A DNA stretch of 64,000 bases, from positions 124,001 through 188,000 of the forward strand of contig CAZDWC010000001.1 of assembly GCA_964509075.1 (NCBI GenBank), read 5' to 3'. Under the pieces are notes generated by a model. The model saw only the letters and a program-made list of their open reading frames with translations. It was not told the origin of the DNA and searched no databases. Position 1 is the stretch's first letter. Each line of letters opens with the position of its first letter. The DNA comes from UBA7239 sp964509075 (GTDB lineage Bacteria; Pseudomonadota; Gammaproteobacteria; Pseudomonadales; UBA7239). Positions 10,612 through 20,738 of the stretch are shown piece after piece. A program made the translations under genes and the position numbers.

Positions 10612-11023
10612 GGGGCGTGCCCTCTTTGATATATCCAATGGCGCCCGGTGTGCGGGCAACGGCTTCAAGCATTTCCTGCTCGTTTTGCAGGGTCTCCGGG
10701 GCTGTTCCCGTGCCGGAGTACACCAGCCGATCCCAGCCGGCCTGCAGTTGGTGGGGATAAACGTTAAGGATGTCTTTGCAGAATGTGATGTGGGTGGCGT
10801 TGTCCTGTTTCAGGACAAAGACGCGCACGGGCTGTTGCCCGGGCCATTCACGCAGGCGCATGGTGAACATGGCCCGCAGCTCCTTGATCGACAGGGATGT
10901 GAGATTGAGCTGTTTGTTGGCGATAACGTGTATGCCGCCACTGGTCTGGCTGTTGGCAGGTAATGTGCCTAGTAGCAGCAGCAGTAGACTGGCCCGCAGC
11001 AAGGTGCGCAGGCGCTGGGTCAT
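10577..11023 (-). CDS. small periplasmic binding protein, PstS-like
   Basis: The 148-residue product begins MTQRLRTLLRASLLLLLLG, a signal peptide, followed by a single compact domain with IHVIANKQLNLTSLSIKELRAMF, QDNATHITFC and ARTPGAIGYIKEG. These segments resemble the phosphate-binding protein family (PF12849-like) but the protein is about half the usual length. It is the promoter-proximal gene of a three-gene set with the porin and the GGDEF/EAL sensor. I infer that it senses or presents a ligand to the periplasmic domain of the sensor rather than serving an ABC transporter, because no permease or ATPase gene is nearby. Confidence 0.7.
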   Translation of the reverse strand: MTQRLRTLLRASLLLLLLGTLPANSQTSGGIHVIANKQLNLTSLSIKELRAMFTMRLREWPGQQPVRVFVLKQDNATHITFCKDILNVYPHQLQAGWDRLVYSGTGTAPETLQNEQEMLEAVARTPGAIGYIKEGTPHENVSIVTVQP

Positions 11024-11189
11024 GCCGTCAAGGTGGGATGTCGCTCCGGGCATCGCGGCTACTGGGGCTAGGGAATTCCCCTTGAGTATAGGAGCTGATC
11101 CCGAGTTTGCCGGGCGCGGCAAAGCCCGTTCTCAGCCTCTGGACAGACGTCGAAACGAGGTGATTGGGGCGGTTGTTGTACAGAAAGCG

Positions 11190-11465
11190 TTAGTGGAGAT
11201 GTTGTTTGCAGAAATCGGTGATGGCGCTGCGGATACGGCCCTCGAACATCGAAAGCATCATGCTCAGCTTGATCTCGATGTCGACCTGATGCGGATGCAT
11301 CACCAGCTTGCCGCTGGCGCCTGAGCGATGGAACTCGACGGTATGGCCATGCCAGGTGCTGGTAATGTCGTACTCGCGTTTGAGCTCGGTCATCAGCTGC
11401 GTGAGTGCTTCGCGTACAGTGTGTTCGGGCTGGCTGTGTTTGTGCTGGATAGTGATTTTGGCCAT
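11190..11465 (-). CDS. polyhydroxyalkanoic acid system protein (PHA_gran_rgn family)
   Basis: This 91-residue protein begins MAKITIQHKHSQPEHTVREALTQLM and matches the small PHA granule-region family (PF09650) in length and pattern. Members are associated with polyhydroxyalkanoate storage, but their biochemical role is not well defined. It stands alone, with no PHA synthase or phasin gene in the window. Upstream lies the inverted repeat element at 11499-11678. Confidence 0.8.
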   Translation of the reverse strand: MAKITIQHKHSQPEHTVREALTQLMTELKREYDITSTWHGHTVEFHRSGASGKLVMHPHQVDIEIKLSMMLSMFEGRIRSAITDFCKQHLH

Positions 11466-11498
11466 TGTAATCTCGTTGCTCTGAACCGTTGTCTACTC

Positions 11499-11678
11499 GG
11501 AACCCTCACCCGGCGCTACGCGCCACCCTCTCCCTTTTCAGGGAGAGGGGTTGTCAAGGTGCGCGAGACGTCTGCATTTTCTTTGCTTTTGCATGGAGAG
11601 GCGGATGAGGTTGCGCTTTGACGCTTCCCTCTCCCTGAAAAGGGAGAGGGTGCCCCGCAAGGGGCGGGTGAGGGTTCG
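11499..11678. repeat. inverted pair of REP-like palindromic elements
   Basis: Two copies of an element of about 50 bases face each other (11499-11550 and 11627-11678) across about 75 bases. Each contains CCCTCACCC, a small central palindrome and CCCTCTCCCTTTTCAGGGAG. Outside the centre the copies are nearly identical after reverse complementing. The central stems differ in sequence (GGCGC/GCGCC in one, GCCCC/GGGGC in the other) yet both stay self-complementary. This is the signature of a REP/BIME-type repeat. No transposase is associated. Confidence 0.85.
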
Positions 11679-11682
11679 GGTT

Positions 11683-12951
<1,269 letters not shown>

Positions 12952-13107
12952 GAGCAGGATCCTGGAGTCAGCAAGGTAGGCATGATAACGATCTGGCGCG
13001 CAAAGCGGGAGAGGCAAGGCTGCGCCCGGCCAATACAAATACCGTTATGATGCCGCCACATCGTGCCCATGGCATTGCTACATCATTCGCCCGACAGGAG
13101 AAATAGC

Positions 13108-13719
13108 GTGGAAGATATCTACGAGAGGCTGGACAACCGGCTGCAGGAATATGCCGATGACGAAGCTGCCTGCATACTCGGTGTAAGCGAGCTCGATGGC
13201 TTCTTTCATGCGCTGGCCTGTGCGCCGAAAGTGATGCCGGCCGATGTATGGATGGCTGCGATTTGGGGTGGGGAAGAATACAGTCCGCAGTGGCGCAGTG
13301 AGCAGGAGCGCAACACGTTTCTCGCTGATGTAAAGGCGCATCACGCCAGTGTGCAGAAACAACTGGCGCACGGTGAGTGCGCGCCGCTGTTCCTGGAAAC
13401 TGAAGAGGCAGGCAAGACACTGGTTATTCCCGATGCCTGGTGTGAGGGGTTCCTGCTGGGCCTTCAGTTGTGGGAGGAGGCGGAAAAAAAGGCACCTGAT
13501 GAGTTGCTGGAGCCGATTGCGTTTTTTGCCGTCGATCTCGATGACCCCGACGGACATGAGCAGATGCGTGCAGCCACGCCGGAGGATGAGGTGGAGTTGT
13601 TGCAGGAGTTGATTCCGCAAAGTGTGTTCGGGCTGCGGGAGTTTTTTCTGGGCAGCAAATCAGCAAACAATCCAGCGCCACGTCGCGGAGGCAAGGGCGG
13701 CAAGCCGCGCAGGCGTTGA
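13108..13719 (+). CDS. UPF0149/YecA-YgfB family protein
   Basis: The 203-residue product contains SVEDIYERLDNRLQEY-type opening sequence and the family segments LDGFFHALACAPKVM, WMAAIWGGEEY and WCEGFLLGLQLW. GTG 13108 is preferred because AGGAG lies seven bases before it; GTG 13063 and ATG 13069 would add residues with no family match. Members are small helical proteins of poorly known function. This one ends in a basic glycine-rich tail (RRGGKGGKPRRR) rather than the zinc-binding SEC-C motif found in YecA. It is divergent from pfp and convergent with the next gene. Confidence 0.8.
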   Translation: MEDIYERLDNRLQEYADDEAACILGVSELDGFFHALACAPKVMPADVWMAAIWGGEEYSPQWRSEQERNTFLADVKAHHASVQKQLAHGECAPLFLETEEAGKTLVIPDAWCEGFLLGLQLWEEAEKKAPDELLEPIAFFAVDLDDPDGHEQMRAATPEDEVELLQELIPQSVFGLREFFLGSKSANNPAPRRGGKGGKPRRR

Positions 13720-13769
13720 TCGAACTGTCTGCGAGCGTTCGTGTGTGCAGACGCTCGGCAGGCTTGGTC

Positions 13770-14858
13770 TCAATCCTTGCGTTTGCGCGCAGCCAATTGC
13801 TGTTCCAGTTGCTCTGTGCTGTCCAGCAGGTTTATTTCCACGAACAATTTGCTGGCGGCGGTGTGATTGGTGAGGGCATCGGCGGCGAGCAGGATGGCAC
13901 CGGAGGTCCAGGTGGGTTTTTCATCGGGCCACAACAGGTCTTCGGCAAACTGGTAGCCGGTCCAGTACACGCCTTCGTCGTCGCGCCACTGGTGCAGCCA
14001 GCTGTAGAGTTCCACGGCGCGCGCGTGGTCGCCGGCGGCGAGCAAGGCCATGGTCAATTCGCAGGATTCCGCCACCGTGACCCACGGTTGATCCGACACA
14101 CAGCGGCAACCCATGCCGGTGACCACGAATTCATCCCAGCGCGCATTGAGGCGCGCCAGTGCATTTTTCTTGCTGTCGATGGCGCCGGTGAGAATGGGGT
14201 AGAACCAGTCCATCGAGTAGCGTTTTTTCGATTCCCAGGTGCGATCAAAGCGCTCCGGTTTGTGGCGCAGTGCGTGGCCGAGTTTTTCGCGCGCCGTGCG
14301 CCAGTGTGGTTTCGGTTCGCCAAGCACGGTGAAGATGTTGATGGCGCATTCCAGGCTTTTGTAGATGGAGGCGTTGCCGGTGACCAGCGCATCGCGCATG
14401 GGTTTGCCTTGCTTGTCCACCGCCCAGTGGATATCGCCGTGTTCCGTTTGCAGACCGAGCACAAAACGCATGGCGTGTTCGACCATGTCGGCCATTTCGC
14501 AAAGGAAGGAATAATTGCCGGTGATCAGGTAGTGGTGCCAGACGCCGGTGGCGACGTAGGCGACGAAATTGGTTTCGCGGCGCTCGTCATTCTTGACGGC
14601 GCGATCCTGATAGTGAATCCACCAGCTGCCGTCTTTCAGCTGTTCGCTTTTCAGCCATTGATAGGCTTTTTCTGCGGCGGCGTATTCGCCGGCAATGGAA
14701 AGCCCCATCGCGGCTTCAGTGTGATCCCATGGATCGGCATAACTGCCGGGAAACCACGGAATACAGCCGTCATCCAATTGCGTTTTCTTGATGTACTCGA
14801 CAGCCGGGCGCAACAGTTCGTGCGGAAAAAAACCTTTGCTGAAAAACGGGCCGCTCAT
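13770..14858 (-). CDS. alpha/alpha-barrel protein, prenyltransferase/glucoamylase-like
   Basis: The 362-residue product is rich in Trp and in helical repeats (for example DDGCIPWFPGSYADPWDHTEAAMGL and KDGSWWIHYQDR), which suggests an (alpha/alpha)6 toroid as in glycoside hydrolases or terpene cyclases. Such proteins are often labelled prenyltransferase on the basis of fold alone. Its start overlaps the methyltransferase stop by four bases, and the methyltransferase overlaps a glycosyltransferase the same way, so the three form one operon, last gene here. I infer a role in making or trimming a glycan or glycolipid. The actual reaction cannot be read from the sequence. Confidence 0.55.
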   Translation of the reverse strand: MSGPFFSKGFFPHELLRPAVEYIKKTQLDDGCIPWFPGSYADPWDHTEAAMGLSIAGEYAAAEKAYQWLKSEQLKDGSWWIHYQDRAVKNDERRETNFVAYVATGVWHHYLITGNYSFLCEMADMVEHAMRFVLGLQTEHGDIHWAVDKQGKPMRDALVTGNASIYKSLECAINIFTVLGEPKPHWRTAREKLGHALRHKPERFDRTWESKKRYSMDWFYPILTGAIDSKKNALARLNARWDEFVVTGMGCRCVSDQPWVTVAESCELTMALLAAGDHARAVELYSWLHQWRDDEGVYWTGYQFAEDLLWPDEKPTWTSGAILLAADALTNHTAASKLFVEINLLDSTEQLEQQLAARKRKD

Positions 14859-15616
14859 GCTGCATTGCCTCGCGTGTTTTCATGATGGCTGGCTCTCGGT
14901 TTGTACGAACTGGGTTTATAAAAGTACATCACCACGCTTTTGCCGATCAGCGGGTTGAGGATTTTTTCCAGTGTGCTCGTCAGGGCGGGTTGCTCCATCA
15001 TGTCCCACACCAGCAGCCTGTGCCACTGTTGTACCAGCCAGTTCTGCTCTTTCGTTTTCCAGAAGGCGCATTGCAGCCACCAGTACACACTGTGCAGCGC
15101 ATGTGCCCAATGCTTGCGAATGAAACGCAGCCCGGTGTGTTCGATCTCGCGTTGCAGCTGGTAATCCTTGAAGATGCGCAGGTGGCCGCCTTCATTGCTG
15201 TGATAATCGTCAGACAAGGCCCAGCAGATCCACTCCGGTGTGTAGCGTGGCACGCTGATGGCCGCGACGCCACCTGGTTTCAGGATGCGTTCAATCTCGC
15301 GCAGCGCACCCTGGTAGTCGGGAATGTGTTCCAGTACTTCCGAGCAGATCACCTTGTCGAAACTGGCATCGGCAAACGGCAGCTGCAGCGCGTTGCTGCA
15401 GGCCAGATGCAATTGTTTGCGCGGATTTTCCGCTTCGCGAAACGGCTCGAATTTTTCGGCAGCTTTTTGCAGATCCTGGAAACCCAGATCGACACCGATG
15501 GCATGCACATCGGCTTCCACATAAAACGCGATTACGTGGCGGCCTTCGCCGCAGCCGAGATCGAGTACCTTGTCGCCTGCGCGAAAGCCCAGCGTATCAA
15601 AATCAACAGTTTTCAT
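14855..15616 (-). CDS. class I SAM-dependent methyltransferase
   Basis: The 253-residue product begins MKTVDFDTLGFRAGDK and has motif I VLDLGCGEGRH for S-adenosylmethionine binding, then CSEVLEHIPDYQGALREIERILKPGG, a UbiE/COQ5-like core. The second half contains several Trp-rich segments specific to this group. ATG 15616 overlaps the glycosyltransferase stop (ATGA). A longer in-frame reading upstream lies wholly inside the glycosyltransferase gene and is not coding. The acceptor is probably the sugar or lipid product of its operon partners. Confidence 0.82.
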   Translation of the reverse strand: MKTVDFDTLGFRAGDKVLDLGCGEGRHVIAFYVEADVHAIGVDLGFQDLQKAAEKFEPFREAENPRKQLHLACSNALQLPFADASFDKVICSEVLEHIPDYQGALREIERILKPGGVAAISVPRYTPEWICWALSDDYHSNEGGHLRIFKDYQLQREIEHTGLRFIRKHWAHALHSVYWWLQCAFWKTKEQNWLVQQWHRLLVWDMMEQPALTSTLEKILNPLIGKSVVMYFYKPSSYKPRASHHENTRGNAA

Positions 15617-16911
15617 GCGGCAGCATCTTTTTCCGGCATGGGATTGTGTTTGTCCAGCATACGATAGTAATAATGTGTGAATTGCTGCGCGGCGAGATTC
15701 CAGCAGAACGTGTCGACAATACGCTGGCGTCCGGCTGCTGCGAGTTGCTCGCGTTGTTGCGGATTTTCGAACAACTTGGCAATGGCGGCGCGTAAAGCTT
15801 CTTCGCTGCCGGCTTTCACTACCACGCCGGCATCGCCTACCACTTCCGGCAATGCGCCGCCGCTGGAAGAGATCACGGCCGTGCCGCAGGACATGGCTTC
15901 GCCGGCTGGCAGGCCGAAGCCTTCGTAGAGTGAGGGGCACACCACAATCTCTGCTTCGTTGTAATGGCGCACCAGTTGCTCGGTGGAAATGCCGGACACG
16001 AATTGCACGATGTCGCCAATGCCGAGGCGCTGGATCAAGCCTTCGGTGTAACCGCCGGGTTTGGGTTTGCCGACGACCAGCAGTGTCAGTTGCGGATAAG
16101 GCTCGCGCAGTGCGGCAACCGCTTTCAGTAAATATTTCAGGCCTTTCAGCGGTTGATCTGCCGAAGCAGTGCACATGATGCGGTACGGAATTTTCTGCAC
16201 ATCGGGTAGCGGCCGGAATTCATCGGTGTCGATGCCGTTATAGATCAGGTCGATATCCTGCTGCGATACCTTGAAGTCGCGTGCGATATCGATTTGCGAA
16301 CGCTCCGAAACCGTGACGATGTGATCGAGTTTCTGCACCACTTTTTTCTGCATGCGCAGGAAGGAATGCCAGCGCAGAATCAACAGGCGCATGTACCAGC
16401 GCGGCTCGGCATTGAGTGCGATGCGCAGGTCATGCGTGATCGGGTGGTGAAAGGTCGCCACCACCGGAAAGCCTTTTTTCTGCAGATCGAGCAGGCCGTA
16501 ACACAAGCTCTGGTTGTCGTGGATGATGTCGTAGTGATCGCGGCGATTTTTCAGCAGTTTCGAGACGCGGCGGCCAAAGCTGTAGGCCTCGGCGAAACCG
16601 CCGGTCAGCATGCTCCACCATTCAAAGAAATCGGCCCAGGAGCGCAAGTGTCTGGGGCGCAGCGCAACAGCGTGATGCACAGGGCTCTCGAACAGGTTGA
16701 GGCTGGGTACCTTGATCAGGCGCACGCGCGGATCCAGATGCGGATAGGGAGGGCCGGAGATGACATCTACCTGATGTCCGGCATTCACCAGCGCCTTGCT
16801 GAGGTATTTGATGTAGATACCCTGGCCACCGCCATAGGGGTGGCTGCGGTAGCCGAGCAGGGCAATGCGCAGCGGGCGCCTGGTCTTGAGGGATAGCGGG
16901 GCGTGTGTCAC
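15613..16911 (-). CDS. family 4 glycosyltransferase
   Basis: The 432-residue product has the GT-B two-domain plan. Near the N-terminus is YRSHPYGGGQGIYIKYLSKAL, a glycine-rich acceptor-side loop, and near the C-terminus is the donor-binding EGFGLPAGEAMSCGTAV segment, with the two Glu residues of the EX7E motif. No membrane helix is evident, so it should be cytoplasmic or membrane-peripheral. It is the first gene of a three-gene operon with a methyltransferase and an alpha-barrel protein. It is divergent from the KefB/YbaL-type gene. Donor and acceptor are unknown. Confidence 0.88.
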   Translation of the reverse strand: MTHAPLSLKTRRPLRIALLGYRSHPYGGGQGIYIKYLSKALVNAGHQVDVISGPPYPHLDPRVRLIKVPSLNLFESPVHHAVALRPRHLRSWADFFEWWSMLTGGFAEAYSFGRRVSKLLKNRRDHYDIIHDNQSLCYGLLDLQKKGFPVVATFHHPITHDLRIALNAEPRWYMRLLILRWHSFLRMQKKVVQKLDHIVTVSERSQIDIARDFKVSQQDIDLIYNGIDTDEFRPLPDVQKIPYRIMCTASADQPLKGLKYLLKAVAALREPYPQLTLLVVGKPKPGGYTEGLIQRLGIGDIVQFVSGISTEQLVRHYNEAEIVVCPSLYEGFGLPAGEAMSCGTAVISSSGGALPEVVGDAGVVVKAGSEEALRAAIAKLFENPQQREQLAAAGRQRIVDTFCWNLAAQQFTHYYYRMLDKHNPMPEKDAAA

Positions 16912-16980
16912 GGCTGGTCAAAAAGTCGCCAAAATCGAGGCGGCTATGGTAATGACCGGGGGGCTTTTGTGCCACTGTGT

Positions 16981-17029
16981 TTGGCCACATTCGGTGCTTT
17001 GCTGGTTATTGCTCGAGCCTTTGGCCACA
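16981..17029. repeat. direct repeat TTGGCCACA in a divergent promoter region
   Basis: TTGGCCACA occurs at 16981-16989 and again at 17021-17029, a centre-to-centre distance of 40 bases, close to four helical turns. Each copy contains the palindrome TGGCCA. The site lies between the divergent glycosyltransferase and antiporter genes, so paired binding of a regulator is possible, but two nine-base matches could also be chance. Confidence 0.35.
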
Positions 17030-17060
17030 ATGACAGTACAGCGTTGTCGAGTTGTCCCGC

Positions 17061-18764
17061 GTGCCGCACGAATCCACCCTCATTGTCACCATTGCCGCCA
17101 GTTTCGGCCTTGCGCTTGTGCTGGGCTTTGTCGCCGCGCGCCTGAAGTTGCCGGAGCTGGTGGGTTATATCGTGGCGGGGATTGTGTTGGGGCCGTTGAC
17201 CCCGGGTTTTGTGGCTGACCCGGCACTGACACAACAGTTGGCGGAGATCGGCGTCATCCTGCTGATGTTCGGTGTCGGCCTGCATTTTTCGCTGGATGAT
17301 CTGGCCGCGGTGCGCCGCATTGCACTGCCGGGCGCCTTGATTGAAATTCCGCTGGTCACGCTGGTGGGAGCCGGTGTTGCATCACTGTGGGGCTGGAGTC
17401 TGGGCGGCTGCCTGGTATTCGGGCTGTGCCTGTCGGTGGCGAGCACGGTAGTGTTGATCCGCGCACTGGAGCGTGCCGGCGTGCTGGAGTCCATGACTGG
17501 GCACATCGCGGTCGGCTGGCTGGTGGTGGAAGATCTGGTCATGGTGCTGGTGCTGGTATTGCTGCCGCCATTGGCGGGCACGTTGGGCGGTGTCGCGCAG
17601 GTCGGCACACACTCGCTGCCAGTGACGCTGCTGATCACCCTGCTGAAAGTGGCCGGTTTTATCGGTTTGATGTTGGTGGTTGGCAAGCGCGTGTTTCCGT
17701 GGTTGTTGTGGCAGGTGGCGCACACAGGTTCGCGCGAGTTGTTCACGTTGTGTGTGGTGGCGGCAGCTATCGGTATTGCCTACGGCGCTTCCGAATTGTT
17801 TGGTGTATCGCTGGCGCTGGGAGCGTTTTTTGCCGGCATCGTGATGCGCGAATCCAGCCTCAGTTATCGCGCGGCGCAGGAGTCGCTGCCATTGCGTGAT
17901 GCCTTTGCTGTGCTGTTTTTTGTTTCGGTAGGAATGCTGTTTGATCCGCGCATCGTGGTGCAGCACCCAGTCGGTGTGCTGGCTGTGCTGGGTATCATCA
18001 TGTTCGCCAAGTCGATGACGGCGTTCACCTTGATCAAAGTGTTCCGTTATCCATTGAACACGGCGATGACAGTTGCGGTGGGCCTGGCGCAAATCGGCGA
18101 GTTCTCGTTCATTCTTGCCGGCCTCGGTGTGACGCTGGGTTTGCTGGAACGCGAAGGACAGCAGTTGATTCTTGCCGGTTCGCTGTTGTCGATGGCGCTG
18201 AACCCGCTGGTGTTCCGCGTCATTGAGCCGCTGCAGAACTGGTTGCGTTCACGCTCGAGCCTGTCGCGTTTTCTGGAGCGGCCGGATGATCCGCTCGCAA
18301 TGTTGCCGATGACGTTCACCTCGGAAATGCTCACGGGGCATGTGGTGTTGGCGGGTTACGGTCGTGTGGGCAGGCGCATTGGTAAAGTGTTGCGCGAAAG
18401 CGGTATTCGCTATGTGGTAGTGGAGGAAAATCGCGAGATTGTCGAAGCGCTGCGCGCGCGTGGCATGCCGGCCGTGTTTGGCGATGCCGTTGAGCCGGAA
18501 GTGTTGATACAGGCGCATATCGCGCGCGCATCCATGCTGGTGGTGGCGATGACGGATGCGGTACGCACCTGTCGCATGCTGGAAATCGCACGCATGCTCA
18601 ATCCGGACATCGGTTCGATTGCTCGCGTGCACAGTGATGAAGAGGCGGATTTGTTGAAGCGCGAACGGCTGGACGGCGTGTTCTATGGCGAACAGGAACT
18701 GGCGCGCGCGATGAGTGCAGCCCTGCTGGCTGTGCGCGACCAGCGTCTGGCGAAGCAGGGCTAG
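17061..18764 (+). CDS. KefB/YbaL-type monovalent cation:proton antiporter
   Basis: The 567-residue product has about twelve membrane helices of the CPA2 fold, followed by a cytoplasmic RCK/TrkA-N domain with GHVVLAGYGRVGRRIG (about residues 425-440) for nucleotide binding. The N-terminus MPHESTLIVTIAASFGLAL parallels that of YbaL, which supports GTG 17061 over TTG 17052. The segment LTPGFVAD is also typical of YbaL. Members exchange K+ or Na+ for H+ and some are gated by glutathione conjugates. No ancillary KefF/KefG gene is adjacent. It converges with parE, ten bases apart. Confidence 0.88.
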   Translation: MPHESTLIVTIAASFGLALVLGFVAARLKLPELVGYIVAGIVLGPLTPGFVADPALTQQLAEIGVILLMFGVGLHFSLDDLAAVRRIALPGALIEIPLVTLVGAGVASLWGWSLGGCLVFGLCLSVASTVVLIRALERAGVLESMTGHIAVGWLVVEDLVMVLVLVLLPPLAGTLGGVAQVGTHSLPVTLLITLLKVAGFIGLMLVVGKRVFPWLLWQVAHTGSRELFTLCVVAAAIGIAYGASELFGVSLALGAFFAGIVMRESSLSYRAAQESLPLRDAFAVLFFVSVGMLFDPRIVVQHPVGVLAVLGIIMFAKSMTAFTLIKVFRYPLNTAMTVAVGLAQIGEFSFILAGLGVTLGLLEREGQQLILAGSLLSMALNPLVFRVIEPLQNWLRSRSSLSRFLERPDDPLAMLPMTFTSEMLTGHVVLAGYGRVGRRIGKVLRESGIRYVVVEENREIVEALRARGMPAVFGDAVEPEVLIQAHIARASMLVVAMTDAVRTCRMLEIARMLNPDIGSIARVHSDEEADLLKRERLDGVFYGEQELARAMSAALLAVRDQRLAKQG

Positions 18765-18774
18765 CGTCGTTGGT

Positions 18775-20676
18775 TCAGACAACCTCGGCGAGATTGCCCT
18801 TGGTTTCCAGCCAGTCTTTCCTGTCACTGGCGCGTTTCTTGGCCAGCAGCATGTCCATCATCTCGTCAGTGTTGTCGGCAGCTTCAATGGAGAGTTGTAC
18901 CAGACGGCGGGTGTCCGGATTCATGACGGTTTCGCGCAACTGCATCGGGTTCATTTCGCCCAGACCTTTGAAGCGCTGTACATTGGGTTTGCCGCGTTTG
19001 TTTTCGGCGGCGATGCGATCGAGTATGCCCTGCTTCTCGCTTTCATCCAGCGCGTAGTAAACATCCTTGCCGATGTCGATGCGGTACAGCGGTGGCATAG
19101 CGACATAGACGTGGCCGGCGCTGACCAAGGGGCGGAAGTGCCGCAGGAACAACGCACACAACAAGGTGGCGATGTGTGCGCCGTCGGAGTCGGCGTCGGC
19201 CAGAATGCAGATCTTGTGATAGCGCAGGCCGCTGATGTCGTCGGAACCGGGATCGACACCGACAGCGACAGAAATGTCGTGAATTTCCGCGCTGCCCAGT
19301 ACTTCATTCACATCCACTTCCCAGGAATTCAGGATCTTGCCGCGCAGCGGCATGATGGCCTGGAATTCGCGGTCGCGCGCCTGTTTGGCGGATCCGCCGG
19401 CGGAATCACCTTCCACCAGAAACAGCTCGCCGCGCGTGACATCGCTGCCGGAACAGTCGGCGAGTTTGCCGGGCAGTGCCGGTCCTTGCGTGATTTTCTT
19501 GCGTTCGATTTTCTTGCCGGCACGCAGGCGTTTGCCGGCATTGCTGATGCAGAACTGCGCGAGCTTTTCGGCATCTTCGATATGCTGGTTCAACCACAGG
19601 CTGAATGAATCTTTAGCGACACCGGAAACAAACGCCGCCGCTTCGCGCGATGACAAACGCTCTTTGGTCTGGCCGGAAAACTGCGGGTCGGCGAGTTTGG
19701 ACGACAACACATAGGCGCAGCGATCCCACAGATCTTCAGGTGCCAGTTTGATACCTCGTGGCAGCAAATTCCTGAATTCACAAAACTCACGTAATGCTTC
19801 CAGCAGACCGGTGCGCAAACCGTTGACGTGTGTGCCGCCTTGCGGAGTGGGGATGAGATTGACGTAGGATTCGGCGAGCAGTTCGCCGCCTTCCGGCAGC
19901 CACAATACCGCCCAGTCCACCGCTTCCGTGGTGCCGGTAAAACTGCCGACAAACGGTTCGGCCGGTAGCAGCTCCCAACCGGTGCAGGCCGAGGCGAGAT
20001 AATCCTTCAGGCCGTCTTCATAAAACCATTCGTCGCGCTCGCCGGATTTTTCGTCCAGAAATGTCACGCGCAGGCCCGGACATAGCACCGCCTTGGCACG
20101 CAACACATGGCGCAGGCGCGGCACAGAGAAATTCACCGAATCGAAATACTGCGCATCCGGATAAAAACGCACCGTGGTGCCAGTGTGTTTCTTGGGTACG
20201 GTGTCGAGGATTTCGAGATCGCTGGCGCGGTTGCCATCCTTGAAGGTCATGCGGTATTTCTGGCCGTCGCGCTTGATGATGACTTCCAGGTTGGTCGAGA
20301 GTGCATTGACGACGGATACGCCAACGCCGTGCAGACCGCCGGAGAACTGGTAGTTCTTGTTGGAGAATTTACCGCCGGCATGCAGGGTGGTGAGGATGAC
20401 TTCCACGCCGGGCTTTTTCTGCTCCGGATGCATGTCCACCGGCATGCCGCGGCCGTCGTCGGCGCAGGACAGCGAACCGTCTTTGTGGAGGATGACGTCG
20501 ATCTGCTTGGCGTGACCGGCCAGCGCCTCATCCACCGAGTTGTCGATGATTTCCTGCGCCAGGTGATTCGGGCGTGTGGTGTCCGTGTACATGCCCGGGC
20601 GCTTGCGCACCGGGTCCAGCCCGGTGAGCACTTCAATCGATTCGGCGGTGTACTGGTTGGCTGCAGGAGTGTTCAT
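18775..20676 (-). CDS. parE: DNA topoisomerase IV subunit B
   Basis: ParE supplies the ATPase of topoisomerase IV, which decatenates daughter chromosomes. The 633-residue product has the GHKL ATP-binding motifs (IIDNSVDEALAGH, DDGRGMPVD, GGLHGVGVSVVNAL), the transducer, and the TOPRIM motifs EGDSAGGSAK and DADSDGAHI. The length matches ParE and is much shorter than typical proteobacterial GyrB, which carries an insert. The partner parC is not in the window. Confidence 0.95.
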   Translation of the reverse strand: MNTPAANQYTAESIEVLTGLDPVRKRPGMYTDTTRPNHLAQEIIDNSVDEALAGHAKQIDVILHKDGSLSCADDGRGMPVDMHPEQKKPGVEVILTTLHAGGKFSNKNYQFSGGLHGVGVSVVNALSTNLEVIIKRDGQKYRMTFKDGNRASDLEILDTVPKKHTGTTVRFYPDAQYFDSVNFSVPRLRHVLRAKAVLCPGLRVTFLDEKSGERDEWFYEDGLKDYLASACTGWELLPAEPFVGSFTGTTEAVDWAVLWLPEGGELLAESYVNLIPTPQGGTHVNGLRTGLLEALREFCEFRNLLPRGIKLAPEDLWDRCAYVLSSKLADPQFSGQTKERLSSREAAAFVSGVAKDSFSLWLNQHIEDAEKLAQFCISNAGKRLRAGKKIERKKITQGPALPGKLADCSGSDVTRGELFLVEGDSAGGSAKQARDREFQAIMPLRGKILNSWEVDVNEVLGSAEIHDISVAVGVDPGSDDISGLRYHKICILADADSDGAHIATLLCALFLRHFRPLVSAGHVYVAMPPLYRIDIGKDVYYALDESEKQGILDRIAAENKRGKPNVQRFKGLGEMNPMQLRETVMNPDTRRLVQLSIEAADNTDEMMDMLLAKKRASDRKDWLETKGNLAEVV

Positions 20677-20738
20677 GCGAATACCGGCTGTCTGAAGGCG
20701 GCGGGTATTCTACGGCGTTTTGCGTGCAGGGCCAGCGC

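Noticed and set aside
13716..15667. Two long plus-strand open frames opposite the alpha-barrel and methyltransferase genes
   Set aside because: The minus-strand readings carry clear SAM-binding and toroid motifs and form an overlapping operon with the glycosyltransferase; the plus-strand frames have none.
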